A stretch of 64,000 bases of DNA from Nitrososphaerota archaeon (GCA_028866895.1 JAGWHF010000002.1:1-64000), one strand, 5' to 3'; numbered from the stretch's first letter, positions 1 to 8,973 are shown. Notes: generated by a model not told the origin, from the letters alone. Program-made: numbers and translations.

Positions 1-189
1 AGTGATAACCCAAGATGTGTCAAGCGTATGCTTTGCAACTAGGATTTATTTTTGGAAAGAATAATGCCCATGTCTCATATAACTATTCAGCAAATGGCAT
101 GCATGCCGGGTTCCCTTAAAGAATTCTGAGCCAATTGATAAAAAAGTTAGATTTCGCTGATTAACAATGATTACAAAAAGTATCGAGGG

Positions 190-945
190 TTGAAGCATAC
201 CCATATTGCCGCCTTCTCTGCGATGGCCATAGTCGCAATAATCGGATTTTCAAGTATCCAGGCATCTCACTCCGTGCTGACATACAGCATGCTTGTGAAC
301 GTAAAGCCACTGAAGGACCCTATAATGCAGGGCGAGTATCCTGTAATAGTTGGCAATGTCACAGACCAAGCATATAGGCCGGTGGCAGACGCGCAGGTGT
401 TCATCATATTTGGTTCCGAGGCAGTAACGACGACCACCGACAATCAGGGCCAGTTCGAGTATAAATCGGCTATACCTGCTACCCCGGGAACATACGAGAT
501 TGACGTCACCGTGACCAAACAGGGTTACATCAAGCAGCTTGCATCATCAGTCTATACTGTGGATCCTTATACTTCAACGATGACCACGTCGGGAAATACC
601 ACGACCTCACTTACCAATACCATCACAGGACTGCCAGTCAATGCAGGCAACTTTACAGTATACATGGGAAAGGTGGCGCACTGGAACCTTGAAACAACAT
701 GCTTTGTCGATTTTTCAGACAAGTACGTTAGGTTCCTCAAGACTTGCGACCTCTACAATCTTGACCCTCAGGACTTTAAGATAGACCAGAATGTGATACC
801 GATAGTGACCGTAATTGAATACAATGGCACCTACAGGCTGTTTCCCGACCAAGTCTACAGTGAAGCCTACTATCTGGGAAATGATACTGCGACTAACTTT
901 ATCAATGCAACCTGGAACAGCTACCTGCCGCCAAAACAGCCCTAA
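190..945 (+). CDS. Exported protein with carboxypeptidase-regulatory/Ig-like domain
   Basis: 251 aa from a TTG start. Residues 1-28 form a signal peptide (basic start, then a hydrophobic core). Residues about 35-125 read as a beta-sandwich of the carboxypeptidase regulatory-like or Big type: a sentence-like pattern VADAQVFIIFG, then TTDNQGQFEY and PGTYEIDVTV is typical of these domains. A Thr/Ser-rich linker (about 125-150) leads to an unrecognised C-terminal domain with no membrane anchor, so the protein is probably released or bound to the S-layer. It converges with the cupredoxin gene downstream (51 bp gap). Function unknown; the export and fold calls are inference from sequence. Confidence 0.7.
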   Translation: MKHTHIAAFSAMAIVAIIGFSSIQASHSVLTYSMLVNVKPLKDPIMQGEYPVIVGNVTDQAYRPVADAQVFIIFGSEAVTTTTDNQGQFEYKSAIPATPGTYEIDVTVTKQGYIKQLASSVYTVDPYTSTMTTSGNTTTSLTNTITGLPVNAGNFTVYMGKVAHWNLETTCFVDFSDKYVRFLKTCDLYNLDPQDFKIDQNVIPIVTVIEYNGTYRLFPDQVYSEAYYLGNDTATNFINATWNSYLPPKQP

Positions 946-995
946 GTCCAGCCACTCTGGGACCGTGTCCTGCACAGCGTGATCTTTCCAAGGGC

Positions 996-1487
996 CTAAA
1001 ATCCTAGTGCTCTCCTGCCTAGGACGGCGGCAAAAAGGACCGAGGCCGCAAGCACTACTGCAGAGGAACCAGCAAATTCTGGCACTGCGACACCAGCTTG
1101 GGCGGTGTGGCCTCCGACTAATACCTCCCCAGTCATCCACGGGTGTATCGTGCAGAAATACCGGTACGTGCCGGAACTCATGAACATGAAGGAATATGTG
1201 CCGCCGGGCGGTATCTGGCCACTGTCAAACACGGAGCCAATGCTGCTACCGGAAGGGTCCCCGCTTGTAACCGTGTGGGCAGTGGTATCCATGTTAGTCC
1301 ATGTTACTATCGTCCTTGGAGGTACATTTGCCATGCCTGGATCATAGCAGTCCTTTGCTGCAACGCAGTCTTGGCTTGCCTCGCTGCCCCCGGCTATTTT
1401 GATTGTCATGCTGTCCACGTCCGCAAGGGCCGGATGTGACGCAAAGGCTGCCAAGGCCAATACCGGAAAAAGGGAGATGATCCTCAC
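996..1487 (-). CDS. Plastocyanin-like blue copper protein with PEF-CTERM tail
   Basis: 163 aa, GTG start. Signal peptide 1-22. One cupredoxin domain follows, with type-1 copper ligands visible as His71 (AHTVTSG), Cys112, His115 and Met118 (FCTIHPWMTG). Cys41 and Cys47 could form a disulfide. The C-terminus has VPEFAG followed by a hydrophobic helix and an Arg-containing end, a PEFG-CTERM-type sorting signal, so the protein is likely anchored outside the membrane. Small copper proteins of this kind are thought to replace cytochrome c as electron carriers in ammonia-oxidising archaea; which partner this one serves cannot be told from the window. Confidence 0.9.
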   Translation of the reverse strand: MRIISLFPVLALAAFASHPALADVDSMTIKIAGGSEASQDCVAAKDCYDPGMANVPPRTIVTWTNMDTTAHTVTSGDPSGSSIGSVFDSGQIPPGGTYSFMFMSSGTYRYFCTIHPWMTGEVLVGGHTAQAGVAVPEFAGSSAVVLAASVLFAAVLGRRALGF

Positions 1488-1596
1488 GTTCTAACCTTGC
1501 CCTTGCCCGGAAACAAACCTATCGGTAAATACCACACCGTATTGCAAAAGTGGGGAGACGGCTACTGATACCCTACAAATTAAAATAGGAGAAAGC

Positions 1597-1965
1597 ATGA
1601 GGTCAGCCGTGAAGGGATCAAGTGCGCTTGACGGCTACGATGTCAAAAAGGCAAACAAGGCCCTTGCAATGCTTTATTCTGACAAGAGCAACGAGTTTCG
1701 CGAACTTGCGCTTGCCACCGGTTACCCAGTGGGGGGAAAAGATTGGGAAAAGATAATTCTGAACTTCTGTCTGGATTTTGCCGATTGCTTCATGGCTTGG
1801 TCGGATGAGACCATGCCATCAGACCATAACAAAGTGCACAAATGTATGACCATGATGAGGCAGCTTGCCCGCGGGAAAACGAACATGACGGAGGTAACCA
1901 AACTTCAGACAATAGCCTACCGGATTGCTGAAGACTTCAAGTCGATATACAGGAGAATGGATTGA
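1597..1965 (+). CDS. Conserved-looking hypothetical protein, 122 aa
   Basis: No family recognised. The protein is soluble, mostly helical by composition, with Cys and Trp residues in the middle (NFCLDFADCFMAW) and a basic C-terminus. The ATG at the chosen start follows a purine-rich AGGAG about 6 nt upstream, which supports it. It is followed closely by another small ORF on the same strand, so the two may be co-transcribed. No function is proposed. Confidence 0.6.
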   Translation: MRSAVKGSSALDGYDVKKANKALAMLYSDKSNEFRELALATGYPVGGKDWEKIILNFCLDFADCFMAWSDETMPSDHNKVHKCMTMMRQLARGKTNMTEVTKLQTIAYRIAEDFKSIYRRMD

Positions 1966-1980
1966 TGCCTCATCCGGTCT

Positions 1981-2259
1981 GTGTTGATAGTACTATCTGA
2001 GCAACCGCTACGAAAAACCTCACATACGGCCTATTATCAACAGGATATGATGAGAAGCATGCAGAACGGAAAACTGTCGGTGGATGAGATGTTGAAAGCC
2101 CTGGAGTGCCTTGGAGTACGTCGAAAGTCGCTTGAAAGGCTTCATCCATCACCCGAGACGATCTCGCGCATTTATCTCTCGCTTAAGGGAGAAAAAACGG
2201 AGACCGGAAACCCACATCTGGAATATTTCATGAAATCTACTGGCCTACGACATTCCTAA
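1981..2259 (+). CDS. Small hypothetical protein (start uncertain)
   Basis: 92 aa if the GTG at the given start is used; in-frame ATGs at 2047 and 2050 would give about 70 aa beginning near MRSMQNGKLS. The C-terminal part (LSVDEMLKALECLGV) looks helical and could pack as a small helical bundle. It starts 15 bp after the preceding gene and overlaps the end of the convergent TPR gene by about 23 bp. No family recognised; it may be a real short gene or chance. Confidence 0.4.
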   Translation: MLIVLSEQPLRKTSHTAYYQQDMMRSMQNGKLSVDEMLKALECLGVRRKSLERLHPSPETISRIYLSLKGEKTETGNPHLEYFMKSTGLRHS

Positions 2260-3151
2260 AGCGGGGGTTCTCCCTTATGCGGTCAAGATCCCCGTCCTGC
2301 TTTGCCGCCTCCTTCCACGAGGGGTCAAGCCGTATGGCCTTCTCAAGTGACGTGATTGCCCCGTAAATGTCCCCCTTGAGAGAACACAGGCATGCCTTGT
2401 TGTACAAGGCCTCCGCATTGCTGTTGTCAATCCTGATTACCTTGTTGTAAAACTCTAGAGCTTCGGAATTTTTGCCCAATCTGTACAGGCAATGGGCCTT
2501 GAATGTCAGTGCGTTGATATACGCCGCATCGACCTTGAGGGCAGCATCGAAGCACTCCAGCGCCTGCTGGTATTTCTCATTCTTGTAAAGAGAGATGCCC
2601 TTGTTTGACAGGACATGCACGTTCTCTGGAGCCCTGCTTAGCGCCTCATTGAAAAATTCCAACGCCTCGTCATGCCTGCCAGAGGCATCAAGGACCACGC
2701 CCTTGTTGTTAAGAACAGCCATCTTGGCGGGACTCTTCTTGAGGAGCGACTCGTAGAACTCTATAGCGTTCTCAGTCCTTCCTGTTAGATGGTAAAAGTT
2801 TGCCGCCCTTAGGAGGTAGTCCTCAGGCTCCTCTACCTGGCGTCCCTGCTCTGTCTCCATTATCTTCTTGTTCTCCTCAAGCCTTGACTCGACTTCCCTT
2901 CTCAAGTCTTCATCTAAAGTCAAGACTTGCTCCGATCTGAGGACGAGGGGAATTCCGTGCGCGGCCAGGGTCCTTGCAACCTCCCTCTGATTCTCCTGCA
3001 GTCTTGCAGCCATGTCCATGGCAGGCGGGGTCTCTAAAGGCACTGGCACGGGGGTATTCTCATGCACTGCTGCTTCGGCATCCTGCGGCTCAATTTTATC
3101 GGCCTCTACAGGGCTTGCCTTGTTTATGGAAGGGAACCGCAACTCTATCAT
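2237..3151 (-). CDS. TPR-repeat protein
   Basis: 304 aa from the ATG at 3151; the frame stays open another 27 codons upstream but that part looks unlike a protein start. Residues 1-110 are charged and proline-rich. The rest holds about five to six tetratricopeptide repeats with the usual A-x-x-x-Y/F and N-x-A/G-x-x-L spacing (examples: LNNKGVVLDASGRHDEALEF, ALTFKAHCLYRLGKNSEALE). Such repeats are scaffolds for protein-protein contacts; the partner is unknown. No signal peptide, so cytoplasmic. A second, shorter TPR protein lies at 50973. Confidence 0.85.
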   Translation of the reverse strand: MIELRFPSINKASPVEADKIEPQDAEAAVHENTPVPVPLETPPAMDMAARLQENQREVARTLAAHGIPLVLRSEQVLTLDEDLRREVESRLEENKKIMETEQGRQVEEPEDYLLRAANFYHLTGRTENAIEFYESLLKKSPAKMAVLNNKGVVLDASGRHDEALEFFNEALSRAPENVHVLSNKGISLYKNEKYQQALECFDAALKVDAAYINALTFKAHCLYRLGKNSEALEFYNKVIRIDNSNAEALYNKACLCSLKGDIYGAITSLEKAIRLDPSWKEAAKQDGDLDRIRENPRFRNVVGQ

Positions 3152-3392
3152 CTCGACATAAACCCGATTAATAATGCAATCTTTTCTATGTCGCGCATAA
3201 AGTGTGCAGCCAGAGGGACTGATACAATCCACGAACCCAAAAATTTAGGTCGGGACATGAGGTTTACGGCCCGCACCAGTGATTATCAGGAAGTGGCAAT
3301 GCAAGGCATAATAACGCGCGACTGGGGCTGGAAAGTGAAGGAACGATTGCAATTAATAGGCTAGCCTGCAATAAATACCGCTGAATCTAAAA

Positions 3393-3890
3393 ATGGCCGC
3401 CACCGCTGCGGCAATCGTCATTGCAACAATGCTTTCGGCAGCCTACATTTTTCCGCCGGGATCTCAGACCGTGGAAAACCACGTAGGCGCGCCCGGGTTC
3501 AACCAGACGGCCATGCTAGAGCGAGGCGATACCGCAATGGGCTTCAACCAAAGCCTGATCCACCATCACTTCATAACAACCCCAACTGGCGGTGAGATAA
3601 TTATAATGTCCACAAATATGAGCGATAGCAGGACCATCAGCGAGATAAGATCTCACGTTAGGGAGATAAGGGACGAGTTCTCCCAGGGGAACTTTACAAA
3701 ACCGTTCTACATTCATGCTCAGAATGTGCCAGGCACGGCCACAATGGCCTCAAAGAAGGACTTGATACGATATTCTATAAGGGACATGGACGGGGGCGCA
3801 TCACTCATCCTTTCCACAAATGACACGGGACTACTCGAGGCAATTAAGGACTTTATGGATTTTCAATCAAGCCAGCATATGGGCCACTAG
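3393..3890 (+). CDS. Small exported protein of unknown function
   Basis: 165 aa with an N-terminal hydrophobic segment (residues 1-22) that can serve as signal peptide or anchor. The mature part contains a HHHF motif followed by a stretch pattern IRSHVREI, then PFYIHAQNVPG and a C-terminal LLEAIKDFMDFQ. This arrangement resembles a family of small secreted bacterial proteins with a conserved IHA-x-x-x-PG motif and an IR-x-H-L helix; that link is from memory and unverified. The His/Met-rich ends (HHHF, QHMGH) may bind metal. No operon partner is obvious. Confidence 0.6.
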   Translation: MAATAAAIVIATMLSAAYIFPPGSQTVENHVGAPGFNQTAMLERGDTAMGFNQSLIHHHFITTPTGGEIIIMSTNMSDSRTISEIRSHVREIRDEFSQGNFTKPFYIHAQNVPGTATMASKKDLIRYSIRDMDGGASLILSTNDTGLLEAIKDFMDFQSSQHMGH

Positions 3891-4290
3891 TCACTGCAGA
3901 CTGCCTATGGGTACCTGCAAGAACGCAATTCGAAAAAATCGTGCTTGGCAACAAATATGTTTTTGCTTGGACGGCACAGAAGAAAAAGCAATGATTGTAC
4001 AGGATCTGCTAACTTGTTGATTACCGATTAATTACAGATTGGAAATGGTGCATTCTGCATGCAATCTTTGGCGTCTTATGTCATGGCAATCCTGCGTCAC
4101 GACGCAATTACCAAGCGCTTGATTTCAAAATGGCAGTTGGAAGGGCTGTCGCCAGTAGGTAAAGACTGCATGCGCGGCCCTGTACTGGCAGATGATTTTC
4201 TGGCAAGAGAAAAACCGGACAAACGACCTCTCAAGCAGGCCTGCATCCGGAGGGATCAAGTTTTTCAATCATTACGGGGTATATTGTACA
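3891..4290. other. 400-bp stretch without a supported gene
   Basis: An open frame from 4059 to 4298 (79 aa) exists but has no recognisable features and overlaps the start of the next gene by 8 bp; I do not accept it. No tRNA-like cloverleaf, repeat or clear terminator was seen. The promoter of the downstream HD gene must lie in the last 60 bp. Confidence 0.5.
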
Positions 4291-4977
4291 ATGGATGAAC
4301 CTGTTAAAAAGACCGAGTTTACCACCTTCATCGAGAGGGAGGCAAGAATTCATGTTGACGGATACATTGAGAGCGCCATTCATCTTGCCGAGGAGGTCCA
4401 TTCGGGAGTCAAAAGGGAGGACGGGAAGTCGCCATTTCTTGAGACCCATATCTTTCCCGTCGCCATGGATGTTATACGGCACTACAAGGAGGCAAACAAA
4501 CCTATGACGACTGTTCAGGTAGTCTCCGCCATACTCCATGATGTGCTGGAGGATAATGACGGGATACTTGACCCTCATGCCGCAAAGTCGTACGGTTTTG
4601 ACGCGTACTTTAGCCACAAGTTCGGCGATTATGTGTACAGGGTGGCTGCGACACTCAAGACTAAACCTCTTGAAGGCTTTATGGGTGATACTGACAAGGA
4701 AAGGGAAATTGCAAGGTTCAGGCAGTATTCGAACGCCCTCCTCAGGTCGGAGTACGACATAAAGACAATCAAGCTTGCCGACAGGCTGAACAACATGAGG
4801 TTCATTAGCAGAATGCCCGACCACGAGAAGGTCGCCAGATATGTACGGGAGGCGGAGGATTTTTACATTGCCTACACAATAATGGAGCCTGTGATGGACG
4901 ACTACTATCTGGCAATAAGGAAGTCATATGAGAACCTAAAGGACCTTGCGAAGCGGCCCGTGAGAATCACGGCCTGA
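4291..4977 (+). CDS. SpoT/MESH1-like HD-domain hydrolase (putative alarmone hydrolase)
   Basis: 228 aa from the ATG at 4291 (an upstream open frame is ignored because similarity starts after MDEPVKK). The sequence matches the HD hydrolase domain of RelA/SpoT enzymes: His53 (ETHIFPVA), the His83-Asp84 pair and the Glu87-Asp88 pair in ILHDVLEDN, and Asp164 in KLADRLNNM. These are the metal and substrate residues used in SpoT and MESH1 to remove pyrophosphate from (p)ppGpp. There is no synthetase, TGS or ACT domain, so it is a small stand-alone hydrolase; NADPH or another nucleotide is an alternative substrate. It converges with the FixC-FixX gene. A degenerate relative lies at 14352. Confidence 0.85.
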   Translation: MDEPVKKTEFTTFIEREARIHVDGYIESAIHLAEEVHSGVKREDGKSPFLETHIFPVAMDVIRHYKEANKPMTTVQVVSAILHDVLEDNDGILDPHAAKSYGFDAYFSHKFGDYVYRVAATLKTKPLEGFMGDTDKEREIARFRQYSNALLRSEYDIKTIKLADRLNNMRFISRMPDHEKVARYVREAEDFYIAYTIMEPVMDDYYLAIRKSYENLKDLAKRPVRITA

Positions 4978-4994
4978 CAGCAATGGTCGGTTCC

Positions 4995-6863
4995 TTATCC
5001 GTAATGGTAGCTTACTCCCTTCTCGCCTATGGGGTGCCTCCAGTCAGTCTCACCAGCGCAAGTGCCGCACTCGACGCATCCCTCATGCTGTATCATCACG
5101 CCTGATTCGCCCATAAAGTAACATCTGGTGGGACAGAGCGTTATCATCTTCTTCATGAACTCGCTTGCGGGTTTGAGGACTTTTATGTGCGATACGTTGT
5201 AGTCGTTGAACTTGAGCCTTGCTATCCGATCTGCCAGGGAGGGGATGGTGGGGCTGTATGTGCGCGGGACCTCGCTTCCAAGCCTCTCCGCAAGTTCGGT
5301 GGGAATCTTCACATACGTATCAGCGGTCTCAATTACCGGAAGCAGCTTCTCATAGCCAAGGATGTTTGCAAACCCTACTGCGAAGCCCCTCAGCGTCTTG
5401 CTTGACATCATCTTTATCACCATCCCGTACTTTGAACTTATCATCTCCTTTGGAACATCCTTTGCAGCATCAAGGAATATCTTCAGATAGTCCTTGTCAA
5501 TTGACTTGAGATCATGCGTGTAGGGGCTCTCGTCGACGGACTGGCTATAATACTGCCCCATATGTCCATCCAAGGGGCTGTTCCTGTCGAGAGCCCTTGA
5601 GACCGCGTCAGCCGCCCTTACGGCATCATCAATCCCTACGTTGAGCCCCTCTATTCTCGGCCCCACAAAGACACCCCTGCCTGCAGCATCTCCTACAAAG
5701 AGCACGTTCTTGAAAAAGGGCCTTTCCATCCTGCACCGCTTCCCATCGGGAATGAGTTTTGCCCCGTATTCTGCCTCCACGTAATCCGTGCCGAACTTGA
5801 CGCCGTATTTTGTCGACATCTGTTCCCGGAGGGCCGACAGCTGGGAGGCAATCTCGTCGGGCGATCCGAATTTCCCCTCCGCTATGAGCCGCTCCCTCTC
5901 GCCTTTGGAGTAATAGGCCTCCCTCAATTCAGTCCACATCTTTATCATCTTGGTGACAGCAAACCTGATCCTCATCTGTTCCTCCTTTGGCAGATCCTTG
6001 TCGATGTCTCCCCTGGAAGGGACCTCGTCCTTGACGAACTCGCCCACCATGGGGTTCTTGAGCATGGCATCGAGCAGGTCAGACGGCTCTGAAGGTGACT
6101 CCAGCAGTGAGTCAAGATGGTAAACAGCCCCGAGAGACAGTGTGTTGCGGTTCGTGTAGAGAAACCCCCCACCTATGTGATTCAGGGTGACGTCACCCGC
6201 AAAAAGATGGGCTGCTCCCTCATCCTGACCTATGGCAAAACGGTCGCCCATTATGTCCTCGGGCATCTTGACAATTGCCTTCACTCCCTGGTATAGCTGG
6301 TATGGGAGAAACTTTTGTCTTGCCCCTGTCATGACTGCAACTTCAGAATTTACACCGTCTGCAGCAATGATTGCCTTTGCCTCTATCTCCTCAAGTTCAT
6401 CGGTTTGTACGATCGTCCGCTGTCCCTCCCACCTGATGGCGCTAACGTGCACCCCGGAAACCACTCCACCTCCTTGTTTTTCTGCCGCTTCTACCGCCTC
6501 TTGCAGGAACCACTGGTTCAGTCTATTCATCAGCACTGAGCAGCCAAAATTCGATTCGTAGTTGTGGGCTGCAGTGAGGTCTATTGAGAAGACCTTTTCA
6601 CGCGATGTCGCATGGAGTATGTATTTTGTTATCTTCCTCTCGTATGGTGCATCATGCAGGAAGTTCTCGTAAACATCCTCTACATTGTAGACCTTGCCGC
6701 TCTTGGGTTTTTTAGAATACAGTATGCCGCCTGAGATGCTCTTTGCCCCTACTTTCTCGCCAGCTTCCAAGATTACTGCCTGTCTTCCCAGAGATGAGAG
6801 CCTCTTTAGTGCGGCAAGACCTGCCGAGCCTCCGCCAATTATGGCAACATCGTATTTTTCCAT
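4995..6863 (-). CDS. fixCX: FixC-FixX fusion: ETF-quinone oxidoreductase-like flavoprotein
   Basis: 622 aa. The N-terminus has an FAD-binding Rossmann motif (AIIGGGSAGLAALKRL) and the body resembles geranylgeranyl reductase/FixC flavoproteins. The C-terminal 46 residues are a ferredoxin-like FixX domain with Cys577, Cys581, Cys596, Cys599 and Cys602 (CVECGTC), enough for one 4Fe-4S cluster, ending in a WRHPIGEKGVSYHYG tail like the end of ETF-QO. The protein should take electrons from the electron transfer flavoprotein encoded just upstream and pass them to membrane quinone. It is the last gene of a three-gene operon, 8 bp after etfA. FixC and FixX are separate proteins in many bacteria; here they are joined, as in mitochondrial ETF-QO. 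Confidence 0.9.
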   Translation of the reverse strand: MEKYDVAIIGGGSAGLAALKRLSSLGRQAVILEAGEKVGAKSISGGILYSKKPKSGKVYNVEDVYENFLHDAPYERKITKYILHATSREKVFSIDLTAAHNYESNFGCSVLMNRLNQWFLQEAVEAAEKQGGGVVSGVHVSAIRWEGQRTIVQTDELEEIEAKAIIAADGVNSEVAVMTGARQKFLPYQLYQGVKAIVKMPEDIMGDRFAIGQDEGAAHLFAGDVTLNHIGGGFLYTNRNTLSLGAVYHLDSLLESPSEPSDLLDAMLKNPMVGEFVKDEVPSRGDIDKDLPKEEQMRIRFAVTKMIKMWTELREAYYSKGERERLIAEGKFGSPDEIASQLSALREQMSTKYGVKFGTDYVEAEYGAKLIPDGKRCRMERPFFKNVLFVGDAAGRGVFVGPRIEGLNVGIDDAVRAADAVSRALDRNSPLDGHMGQYYSQSVDESPYTHDLKSIDKDYLKIFLDAAKDVPKEMISSKYGMVIKMMSSKTLRGFAVGFANILGYEKLLPVIETADTYVKIPTELAERLGSEVPRTYSPTIPSLADRIARLKFNDYNVSHIKVLKPASEFMKKMITLCPTRCYFMGESGVMIQHEGCVECGTCAGETDWRHPIGEKGVSYHYG

Positions 6864-6871
6864 GTCTAGAC

Positions 6872-8056
6872 CTATGCCTGAGTTACCTGCTTCTGCCTTT
6901 TTATCTCCTCTATCAGGACAGGCACAACATCCTCCATCCTACCCCTTATGAAGATGTCGCACTCGTTCTTTATCGCTGCCTCGTTGTCCGTATTTATCGC
7001 AACTACAAGTTCCGAATCTCTCATGCCTGAAATGTGCTGCATTGCCCCGCTGATTCCTACGGCAACGTAAATCTTAGGACTCACCTTTCTTCCGCTAATG
7101 CCTATTACCCTGTCAGGAATCATGTATGTAGAGTCCAGTATCTGGCTTACCGAAAAGGGCTTTTTTGAAAGCGGTAGTGTGATTCCGACCTCTGCCCCGA
7201 TCTCCTTTGCAAGACTTTCCACCATCTTTATGTTCTGTTCGGGTGAATCCTTGATGCCGCGCCCAAAGCTTACAATTGCCTTGTGGCTGTCGAAATCAAT
7301 CTCGCTCTTGATTACCTTGCGTGCAACTATCCTTACCTTGAGATCATTCTCGTCAAACTTGGGCAAAAACTCTATCACAATCCCCTTCCTGCTGGGATCT
7401 GGCCTGCCCTCATTGAAAACTCCGGGAATTATACTGCATGCCTGGGGGTGGTAGTCTTTTGCCATGGCGGGATTTCTGTTGTCAAGGCAGAGAATGGTGG
7501 TCCACAAAAACCCTGAGAAATCAGGCCTGTACATCTCCAGCGTCTTCTCGTAGGTCAGGGGTTTGCCCCCCGTCTTGTTCTGGTGGGTTATCTGAAGGTC
7601 GGATACCACCAGCTTGTTGATGTCAGAGGCAAGGCCCGAGTCGAGATGGGCCATCACTGTAGCAGAGAGGTGCCTGCCTATGCTGTCGGCACCAAAAAAC
7701 ATGTACCGGGGACGCTTGAACTGGGCGGCGTATTCCGGCTCAACCTTTGCGGCAACATCCATGTCCTGTACTATTTGGGCAATCACCTTCGTGTACACCG
7801 TATTCCTCACATATCGTAGCTCCGGGCTATCGGCAAATACTACGGCATCGGCACCGTGCTCTATGAGCATTTTTGGAACCTCCTTGATGCCTGATCCCAG
7901 GAGGATTGCCACGACCTTTTCCTTTGATGAATACTTTGTATTGAAGTCGTCCATCATCCTCCTTGCCTCTCCAAGCATCTCAAGGCCTACCCGGGGGATC
8001 TCGCCCTCCTCCTGCTCGATAAAGATGTAAACGTGCCTGTAAAATCCTTCAGTCAT
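6872..8056 (-). CDS. etfA: Electron transfer flavoprotein alpha subunit (divergent)
   Basis: 394 aa, clearly longer than the usual 310-320. The N-terminal nucleotide-binding-like domain is followed by a variable middle part (about 155-245) and a C-terminal FAD domain with VAVGISGAMQHISGM at 331-345 and VVAINTDNEA. Two flavin-contact signatures are altered: the usual SRxxxD motif is replaced by TLPLSKKPFSVSQILD (293-308), and the usual GQTGK reads GISGRK (319-324). The start overlaps the stop of etfB by 4 bp (ATGA), so translation is probably coupled. The family role is to accept electrons from dehydrogenases and hand them to the quinone oxidoreductase encoded next. No acyl-CoA dehydrogenase is nearby, so the electron donor is unknown. 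Confidence 0.9.
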   Translation of the reverse strand: MTEGFYRHVYIFIEQEEGEIPRVGLEMLGEARRMMDDFNTKYSSKEKVVAILLGSGIKEVPKMLIEHGADAVVFADSPELRYVRNTVYTKVIAQIVQDMDVAAKVEPEYAAQFKRPRYMFFGADSIGRHLSATVMAHLDSGLASDINKLVVSDLQITHQNKTGGKPLTYEKTLEMYRPDFSGFLWTTILCLDNRNPAMAKDYHPQACSIIPGVFNEGRPDPSRKGIVIEFLPKFDENDLKVRIVARKVIKSEIDFDSHKAIVSFGRGIKDSPEQNIKMVESLAKEIGAEVGITLPLSKKPFSVSQILDSTYMIPDRVIGISGRKVSPKIYVAVGISGAMQHISGMRDSELVVAINTDNEAAIKNECDIFIRGRMEDVVPVLIEEIKRQKQVTQA

Positions 8057-8973
8057 TGTACCACCATGGTTGAAAGGGACTGCCTCATTCGGGCAACGAT
8101 CTTGCGAATCTGCTCGCCATCCTGCCAGTCTATTACCTCGGCCTGCCTGGTCGCTTTTCCCTTGGGTATCCGTTCCACCTTGTAGACAATAGTGGGAGAC
8201 CCCGAGATGCCGATGCTCTTGGGATCAGCCCCCATCTGGGAGGCGCTGAGTACCTTGAGGAACTTTTTGTAGTCTTGGGATCTCTGCCTTGCCTCCTTCT
8301 GGTATCTCTCATAGGAGAGCCTCTGGGAGACCGTGTTGAACGAGGGTCTGTAGGAGGGGTCAATAGCTATGAAGACAGGCAGGGGGGCCTCTACCTCCTC
8401 TATGACATCGTGAATCCCCTGCAGCCTGACAAGCCTGCTCGCCCTGACGGTCCGTTCCTCGAGGTTTACATCGTAATCTATAACATGGCCGAGAAATGTC
8501 ATTCCAAGCTTCCATGCGGTCTGCGGCCCCGTCTGTCCTGTCTCGCCATCGGAGGCCCTATGGCCTGAAAATACGATGTCCATCTTTCCCTGCATGTTCA
8601 GTATTCCCGACTTGAGCACCTCCGCCGTGGCAAGGGTATCAGCACCCGCAAAGGCCCTGTCGCTAAAAAGGAATAGCTCGTCTGCATCCGACATGAGTTG
8701 GGCATGCTGCAACATCGCCTCTGCTGTAGGGGGCCCCATTGTTCCTATCGATATTCTTGCATCGTGCCTTACCTTGGCAAAGAATGCCGCATTTACTGCA
8801 ATCGCGCTGTGGGGCCCCAAGATGTTCTTTGTCTCCGCCCGATTGAGTGTGCCGTCGGGATTATAGCTCACATTCCCTTCTGAAAAATCTGGTTCCAACT
8901 TTACAATTACCGCAACATTTAGCCGGTCCATCATATCTAGATAATATGCTCTGATTTTATCTATTGTGGTCAT
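8053..8973 (-). CDS. etfB: Electron transfer flavoprotein beta subunit
   Basis: 306 aa. The diagnostic beta-subunit signature is present: GHRASDGETGQTGPQTAWKL around residues 155-175, where the D-x-x-T-G-Q-x-G-P run binds AMP or a second FAD. The N-terminus VAVIVKLEPDF and the AxxLAT-like segment GADTLATAEVL also fit. First gene of the etfB-etfA-fixCX operon on the minus strand. Whether the ETF is of the bifurcating kind (FAD in this subunit) or the simple kind (AMP) cannot be decided by eye. A short inverted repeat lies 44-59 bp upstream of the start. Confidence 0.9.
   Translation of the reverse strand: MTTIDKIRAYYLDMMDRLNVAVIVKLEPDFSEGNVSYNPDGTLNRAETKNILGPHSAIAVNAAFFAKVRHDARISIGTMGPPTAEAMLQHAQLMSDADELFLFSDRAFAGADTLATAEVLKSGILNMQGKMDIVFSGHRASDGETGQTGPQTAWKLGMTFLGHVIDYDVNLEERTVRASRLVRLQGIHDVIEEVEAPLPVFIAIDPSYRPSFNTVSQRLSYERYQKEARQRSQDYKKFLKVLSASQMGADPKSIGISGSPTIVYKVERIPKGKATRQAEVIDWQDGEQIRKIVARMRQSLSTMVVQ

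Noticed and set aside
715-1140. Long minus-strand frame (141 aa) over the end of the first gene
   Set aside because: Lies opposite a gene with signal peptide and domain signs and overlaps the cupredoxin gene; no domain of its own.
4059-4298. 79-aa plus-strand frame before the HD hydrolase
   Set aside because: No domain, overlaps the next start, no promoter or ribosome site in a good place.
4231-4824. 197-aa minus-strand frame opposite the HD hydrolase
   Set aside because: Antisense shadow; no recognisable motifs.
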